From Garcia nutans (lineage: Eukaryota > Streptophyta > Magnoliopsida > Malpighiales > Euphorbiaceae), in assembly GCA_947685225.1 (NCBI GenBank), contig CANTUV010000055.1:10117501-10181500 (forward strand): a stretch of 64,000 nucleotides of DNA. Direction: 5' to 3'. The position numbers and the translations under genes are program-made. The stretch's first letter is position 1. Each line of letters opens with the position of its first letter. Under the pieces are notes generated by a model. The model did not search any database and had not been told where the DNA came from. It worked only from the letters and a program-made list of their open reading frames with translations. Shown here piece after piece: positions 58,595 through 64,000 of this stretch.

Positions 58595-59371
58595 ATGATC
58601 CTTTTTTCAAGATACACACTATCTCTTCTTTTTCTACTACTAATAATCCACCAATATCAAGGTTGTTATGGCAGACAAACCAAATCCAATTGCATCAGTT
58701 CTTCTTGTGGTAACATCCATAACATTACATACCCTTTCCGATTAAACACAGATCCTATTAGTTGCGGCCATCCATATTACATACTTATTTGTGAAGACAA
58801 CCTTAGACTTGTAATGTATATAGATTCAGCCAAGTATTATGTTGAATCTATTAATTACAACAATTTCACATTTCAAATAATAGATGCCCATTTTCAAAAG
58901 GATAATTGCTCTTCTTTCCCTCGCCAGTTTTCCACTAGTGACGATTATTATTCTCATTCTTCTTATTATTATTATTATTATTTTCGGAGTGGAGTTTCTT
59001 ATATAGAATATCAGAACATTGTTCTGATTAACTGTGAAGATCAAATACTGAATTTTCCAAGTTATTATGTGGATACTTATCCTTGCATTAATAGCACCAA
59101 TATTCTGGTTATTGGTATGTAATGCCTGGATCAACTTACGTATCGGAATTGGTAGATTCATGCCGCATAGAGAAGATGGCACCAACATCATCATCTTTTC
59201 TTGTAGAAGAAATGCGTTGGAGGAAGAATATTTCGTATATGGACATTCACTGCACTTTAGCAGATGGGATTCCGCTTTCATGGTTTGCGGCTTGCTGTGA
59301 TAATAACTATGCTAAAAACAACCCCTGCAACCTAGACAATGCCGCAGTCGCCAATTGTTCCCGTTACTACG
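58595..59371 (+). pseudogene. LRK10L: LRK10L copy E exon 1: signal peptide and ectodomain
   Basis: The ATG follows the TATA run by about 65 bp. Residues 1-24 form a signal peptide (LSLLFLLLIIHQYQ). The GUB_WAK_bind domain follows: SCGNIHNITYPFRLNTDPIS, YYILICEDNLRLVMYIDSAK, then NYNNFTFQI and QKDNCSSFPR. A poly-Tyr run (YYYYYY) near residue 127 comes from a TTATTA repeat. At about 59115-59125 a frameshift is needed to continue into STYVSELVDSCRIEKMAP and DIHCTLADGIPLSWF, the WAK-associated C-terminal part. It ends CSRYY at donor TACG|GTATGT in phase 1. LRK10L proteins are plasma-membrane receptor kinases of the wheat Lr10 type, whose ectodomain faces the cell wall. One frameshift makes this copy a probable pseudogene unless it is a sequencing error. 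Confidence 0.85.
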
Positions 59372-59510
59372 GTATGTCTGTCTTTTCCCTCAACGATACT
59401 GCCAATTAGACAAATTATTATTTGTTTTTCACATCTTATTTATTTATTATTAGTTTATTTTGTTTTTTTCTCCTATGTTAGTTTATACTAATTAACATTT
59501 ATCTTTGTAG

Positions 59511-59552
59511 TTCACTATTCAGATTCTTATAGGCTGCGATATTATGTTAGAG
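59511..59552 (+). CDS. Mini-exon 1 of LRK10L copy E (42 nt)
   Basis: Acceptor ATCTTTGTAG, donor AGAG|GTGAGT. Enters and leaves in phase 1 (14 codons): VHYSDSYRLRYYVR. The equivalent in copy B is 49 nt and out of phase. Confidence 0.65.
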
Positions 59553-60014
59553 GTGAGTTATTTTCCCTGATGAATCTAAATTTAAGCAATCCATCCAATA
59601 AATAAATTAAAAATCTCAACACACCTTTAATCATATATACTCTCTTTTTTTTTTTTTTGTTTTGGCGAGTAAAAAGAAAATTATATTACTAAAAGAAGAA
59701 ATACAAAAAACAAAAGAGCATTTAGGGAGGACAATCAGTCCTAGTATGGCCAAAGCTAACTAGCAGATTGGATTGCTTCTGGATATGCCCTATATATAGA
59801 GCCTTTTCTAACATGTTGTCTTTACACAGTCAGAATAGAAAATTATATATATTTTTATCAATGAATTTTTAATTTTGTAATTCTGAATTTGTGAATTTTT
59901 TAAATTGCTCTCTAATTGAAGTTAAAATTTATCAAAATAATTCTTATATTTCTTCTTCTCTTACAATTCTTCTTCTTGTTTTAACTCTTTTTTTTTTTTA
60001 ATTTTTTTTGGCAG

Positions 60015-60041
60015 CGATGCTTTATGATCTACGCAGCTTTG
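60015..60041 (+). CDS. Mini-exon 2 (27 nt)
   Basis: Acceptor TTTTGGCAG, donor TTTG|GTAGTA. Phase 1 to 1 (9 codons): AMLYDLRSF. Conserved in length and sequence in copy A (33467-33493). Confidence 0.65.
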
Positions 60042-60241
60042 GTAGTAACGTACATTCTACTTTATGTTTCTTTTTTTTTTCTTTCTTGTTAAAATTAATT
60101 TGCCCTTTTTTTCTTGTTATTATATATATAAATAAATCATCTATATAATTAAATACTAAATATTATATGTATAACTTTTCTGATATATTATGACGTGTCT
60201 ATCAATATATAACTTTTTTTGTCGTTTTTGCGTTAGCGTAG

Positions 60242-60280
60242 GAGAAGGAGGAATGCCCCGCTTATATGATGATGCCCCAG
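60242..60280 (+). CDS. Mini-exon 3 (39 nt)
   Basis: Acceptor TTAGCGTAG, donor CCCAG|GTACGC. Phase 1 to 1 (13 codons): GEGGMPRLYDDAP. The acceptor pyrimidine tract is moderate. Confidence 0.5.
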
Positions 60281-60454
60281 GTACGCACTTATTCTTCCGT
60301 TTATACATATCTATTTTATTGCAGAAACTGCTTCTATGAAAAAAAAGATATCGCAGGCAAACCAATAAAGTTGCCATTTTGTGCAAAATGAACACTATTT
60401 TCTGTTTTAGCATATCATTATTAATAGTTTAATTTGGATCCTTTTTTTGTGCAG

Positions 60455-60487
60455 GTATATTTTATTATCTACATCGTATTGCCCATG
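60455..60487 (+). CDS. Mini-exon 4 (33 nt)
   Basis: Acceptor TTTTTTGTGCAG, donor CATG|GTGAGA. Phase 1 to 1 (11 codons): GIFYYLHRIAH. Confidence 0.6.
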
Positions 60488-61093
60488 GTGAGAACATTAC
60501 ATTTATTATATTGCAAGTTTATGTTATATTGACTCTTTTGTTCTAAACATATACCCATTGGTAAATTTTACAAGGAAAGAACTACAAAAAGAAAATAAAA
60601 AGAGTAAAAATGAATTACAAGTATAAATTAATTTTGGTGGTGTTTTTGCTAGCTAAATTTCCATTAGCCACGATCTTGAGAGGTTAATTTAGCTGATAAA
60701 TGAATGTAATCCCACATATTATTGAATATAGATTAATTTTGGTGTTATGTCCCTACAAATTTCAGCTTTTTTTTAAATTTTTTTTTTACTTACAATATCA
60801 TTAAGATAAATCTACAAATGCAATAAAATTACCATTAAATTAATATAAAAATGAATTTTATTTTCTTATTTTCACTACTGGAAAAATATTCATTTTTTAT
60901 TTATTTAATTTACTTTTTAAATTTATTTATTTAATTTCATCTAAATTTTAAAGACATCCTCTAAATTTAAAGACACTCATTAGAAAAATCCAATTAAAAA
61001 AAAAAGGATAGAAGAGATGATTTTAAGTCTAATATTAACAAACATCAAGTTTTCTTTCTTTTTTTTTTTTATTATATAATTTTGATAATGCAG

Positions 61094-61119
61094 GTACCTT
61101 ACCGTATTTGTGTCTCAAA
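61094..61119 (+). CDS. Mini-exon 5 (26 nt, one base short)
   Basis: Acceptor GATAATGCAG, donor AAA|GTGAGA. It reads GTLPYLCLK, but one base is missing at the donor compared with the G|GTGAG pattern of its neighbours, so the phase-1 rule fails here. Confidence 0.5.
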
Positions 61120-61550
61120 GTGAGAAATGCACTTTTATACTAATATTGTTTTTCTTATAAATATAATCTTGGGCATATGGGAACTTATTCTTCAAATTCA
61201 ATTTATGATCCAAAATGATTCCAAAAGATTACCATCCATTATAATTATTTTGATCTAAAATAATTTCAACTTGATTTTTTTGAACTTTTTTTTTATACTT
61301 ACGCTATTGTTAAAATAAATGTACAAATGCAATAAACTTAGTATTAAAGAATTTTAATTTATTATTATCACTACGGGACAAAATATTCAATTTTTTTACT
61401 TATTTAATTTACCTTTTAATTTTATTTATTTGATTTCATTCGAATTTAAAGATACTAATTAGAAAAATCTAATTTTAGCAACAGAAAAAAATCATAAAAG
61501 AGATTTCGTTTTCTTTTTTATTTTTTAATTATATATTTTTGCTAACGCAG

Positions 61551-61589
61551 GATGGCGGTCAATGCTCTATATGCCGTATTATGTCTTAG
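61551..61589 (+). CDS. Mini-exon 6 (39 nt)
   Basis: Acceptor GCTAACGCAG, donor TTAG|GTGAGA. Phase 1 to 1 (13 codons): GWRSMLYMPYYVL. It lies in the second unit of a tandem duplication that also produced mini-exon 5. Confidence 0.6.
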   Translation, partial: DGGQCSICRIMS

Positions 61590-61650
61590 GTGAGAAATGT
61601 ACTTTTATATTAATATTATTTTTCTTAATATATATAATGCTGGGTATATG

Positions 61651-62039
61651 GAAACTTGTTGCTTGAAGTCCATGTCCACCATTTAAGTTTTAATTGCCAT
61701 AGATATTTAGTCCCTAATTTAATTTTATCAATGGAAATTGGTGTGATTAAATTAGATAAAATTGGATTCCATCACCACATTTCACCCATCACCTTCTTAT
61801 TGCATGTCTCCTCTCAACAAAACCAATTCAATAATTTGTGAAAAAATGATGAATATTCACCAAAAAGTTGTTACATGTATTGTGTTTATGCAACTTGTAG
61901 CTCATAGCTCAGTTCACGAGATTGATACTAACTCCAATGAGAAATTTAAAAACCAACTAATTTTTCCTGCCAAAATACAAAGTAATACTCAGTAAACTAA
62001 AATGAAGTCCCCCCAAAAAAACACACACACACACATACA
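61651..62039. other. Boundary between LRK10L copy E and copia-3
   Basis: LRK10L intron homology fades after about 61.65 kb. No transmembrane or kinase exon appears. The remaining sequence is non-coding and could hold the LTR of copia-3: a purine tract, read on the minus strand as TTTTTTTGGGGGGACTT, lies at about 62008. A short (AC)7 run is at 62022-62036. The two short frames at 61656 and 61762 have no support. Confidence 0.45.
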
Positions 62040-64000
62040 AAAGTTCAAGTTTATTGTATAGCCAACAAGCCCAACTTGAAAGAAAACGAAGTAAAGGTGG
62101 GGTTAGATGTTGTTTTGGTGAAGAAGTCTACAACCTAGTTTGAGGAAGAGATATGTTGAGGAAGAATAAACTCAACCTTATGTTTCTCATACACAAGATA
62201 ACAATACATATCGAGATGTTTGGTATATTCATGGAAGACAGGATTAGCTAATATGTGCAAGGCACTTTGCTTGTCACACCATAAAGTAATTGGAAGCTAA
62301 ACTTGGACTTTGAACTCTTGAAGAAGAAATGTCAACTACCGAATTTCACAAATAATGCTTTTCATGCTTCAATACTCTACTTCGGCTGAGAAATTAGAAA
62401 TAATACTCATTTTCTTTATTTTCAATGAAATTAGAGCATCACCAAAAAATTATGCAGTAGCTAGTGATAGACTTTCATATGTCCCAACAAATGGCCCAAT
62501 TAGCATTAGTGAATGCTTGTAGTTTGAAAGAATTATTTCTAGGATAGAATAGCCCTTGTCCTGGGTTGCCTTTTAACTATTTGAGCACATGAAGGGCACA
62601 TTTCCAGTGTGTCTCTTGGTGATTTTAAAAAAATGACTAAGTTATTGTACCACATAAGTCACGTCTGAACATATAAATCCAACATGAAATAACCTCCCAT
62701 TAAGCCTTTAATATGGTGGTGGAGAAGTCAATAGCAATCCTTGCGATAGAGTTCCTTTTGTGATCAGTATTGATGCAGCCTTGCAATTTACCAATCCAAC
62801 ATCTTGGATGAGGTCCAAGATATATTTTCCTTTGATTAAGAATATTCCAATAGTGGAACTTGAAATTTCAATGCCAAGAAATTACTTAGCAGGACCAAGG
62901 TCTTTAATTATAAATTATTTATGAAAGAAGTGCTTGGCATTCTGGATTGCGTGGATTGAGTTGCCTATTATATGGACATCATCTATATACACTAATAGAT
63001 CTAGGAAATTGCCCCCTTTCATGAGTGTGAATAAGCATTTATCAAGAGTAAGATTGTACAAACCTATAATTCTCTAATTTCTTTGAAAGCTATGCATTTT
63101 ATACCTTGAAGCGTACTTTAAACCATATAAAAATCTAGTCAGTTTCCAAACTTTGCTTGGGGCAGCTTTGGTGTAGCCATCAAGGGAAAGCATGTATAAT
63201 TCTTCATCTATGTATTTATAGCATTACTGCAATAGCCAATTACTGTAATAGCCATGCATTTATAGCATTTATTGCTAGCAGCAACCTCACAATTACAGTC
63301 TTGGCAACTAGAAAAATAATTCTCAGTAAAATGGATCCCTTCTATTTGGTTGTATCTCTTTGCTACAAGTTATGGTTTGTACCTATCAATCCTTTATCTA
63401 GCTTTAATTTTAGCTTAAACCCATTCCTATGGGTTTCTTGCTAAGAGGCAAAGTTGTTAGTTGCCATGTGTTATTATGTTCGAAGACTTGTAGTTCTTCT
63501 TGCATAGCTTGAATCCACTCCTTGCATTTGATAGCTTTTAGATATGTCTTAAGCTCCTGGATACTAGATAGATTAGCTAAAAAAATACATATGCTCAAAT
63601 GTGAAGTGTTCAGTAAGTTTGGATCATGAGTTATAACGTAGAGTTATAATAGGCAATATTTGTTTCAAAATCATTCAACAATGTGAGTGATATATTGTTT
63701 CTATGGAATCTTCTGGTGTTAAGAGGTAAAGAGGATATACCTTATTCCTGGATAGCAGTAATAGTTATTGGTTAAGTATTGGGTAAATGTTAGGAAGTAT
63801 CAAAAGAAGGTATATTTATTTATGTTCTTATAGTAGATGAGAAATTTAGAATATCATTTAGCATTGGACATATGATGGCATTGTCAGTAGGAATTGGCAT
63901 TTGATTAGTCTTAAAAGAATAAGTGTCTTCATGGAATTCAAAATCTCTAAAGGAGAAAGTAATTTTATTTTGAATGTCATACAGCTTGCATGCCTTCTAT
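62040..64000 (-). pseudogene. Copia-3: Ty1/copia pol relic, runs off the window
   Basis: Read leftward from the window edge. An integrase C-terminal/linker stretch comes first (FEFHEDTYSF near 63920). RT starts at about 63530 with EWIQAMQEELQVFEHNNTWQ and LPLSKKPIG. A catalytic-motif region at about 62990 reads LLVYIDDVHIIGN (YIDD), and then FIIKDLGPAK, FLGIEISSS and QRKIYL follow. RNase H at about 62270-62290 gives LWCDKQSALHIS. Stops and frame changes are frequent, so it is dead. The 5' LTR, gag and protease would lie beyond 64000. Confidence 0.85.

Larger units (their letters stand above)
60650..61650. repeat. Tandem duplication of a mini-exon with its introns
   Basis: About 60650-61180 and 61181-61650 align: an ATTTTTTTTTACTTACAATAT-like word, TAAATCTACAAATGCAATAA against AAATGTACAAATGCAATAAA, TTTATTTATTTAATTTCATC, then the acceptor, mini-exon and GTGAGAAATG(C/T)ACTTTTATA. 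Unit length is about 470 bp. This shows directly that mini-exons multiply by local duplication here. Confidence 0.8.

Noticed and set aside
62008..62120. LTR of copia-3.
   Set aside because: A purine tract is in the right position, but no TG...CA bounded repeat can be delimited without the partner LTR, so it is mentioned only as a possibility.

Overview
The window is plant nuclear DNA, AT-rich and intron-bearing, from a eudicot. A rosid is my guess, from the look of the LRK10L-type receptor genes, but the species cannot be fixed from the sequence. No intact protein-coding gene lies fully inside it. It holds a decayed local gene cluster (GEMIN2-like and LRK10L-like copies) riddled with nested transposable elements.

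Layout. 1-8.3 kb: intergenic, with a SINE bounded by 15-bp target duplications (2102-2273), MITE candidates, LTR remnants and an (AG)36 microsatellite. 8.3-16.9 kb: a decayed Ty1/copia element (copia-1), split in its protease by a 4.4-kb hAT transposon with perfect 8-bp target duplications. The hAT carries a broken transposase and a tandemly duplicated, GC-rich right end containing 62-bp palindromes. 17-22.5 kb: gypsy-type LTR remnants, a tau-class glutathione S-transferase relic and a pair of diverged LTR-like repeats. 23-34 kb: pieces of an LRK10L-like gene separated by a long-TIR element (24.2-25.1 kb), a 5.4-kb foldback-like element (26.3-31.8 kb) with about 24 satellite units in two opposed arrays, and a 1.25-kb solo LTR. 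34-38.8 kb: intergenic plus a reversed gypsy LTR.

38.8-61.7 kb: a GEMIN2-LRK10L block present twice. Block 1 has GEMIN2 copy 1 (38.8-40.8 kb), a truncated copia element (copia-2, 40.8-44.9 kb) and LRK10L copies B, C and D (44.9-48.0 kb). Block 2 has GEMIN2 copy 2 (50.0-56.7 kb) with a MITE in an intron, a complete 590-bp TRIM (56.8-57.4 kb) and LRK10L copy E (57.6-61.7 kb). Copy E is the most complete: promoter, ectodomain exon and six mini-exons, but no transmembrane or kinase exon before a third, reversed copia relic (62.0-64.0 kb) begins.

The two most unusual items are the run of symmetric phase-1 mini-exons in LRK10L copy E and the foldback-like element. Identifications rest on protein motifs and repeat structure read by eye; no database search was possible. 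Coordinates of remnants are approximate unless target duplications or splice sites are quoted.
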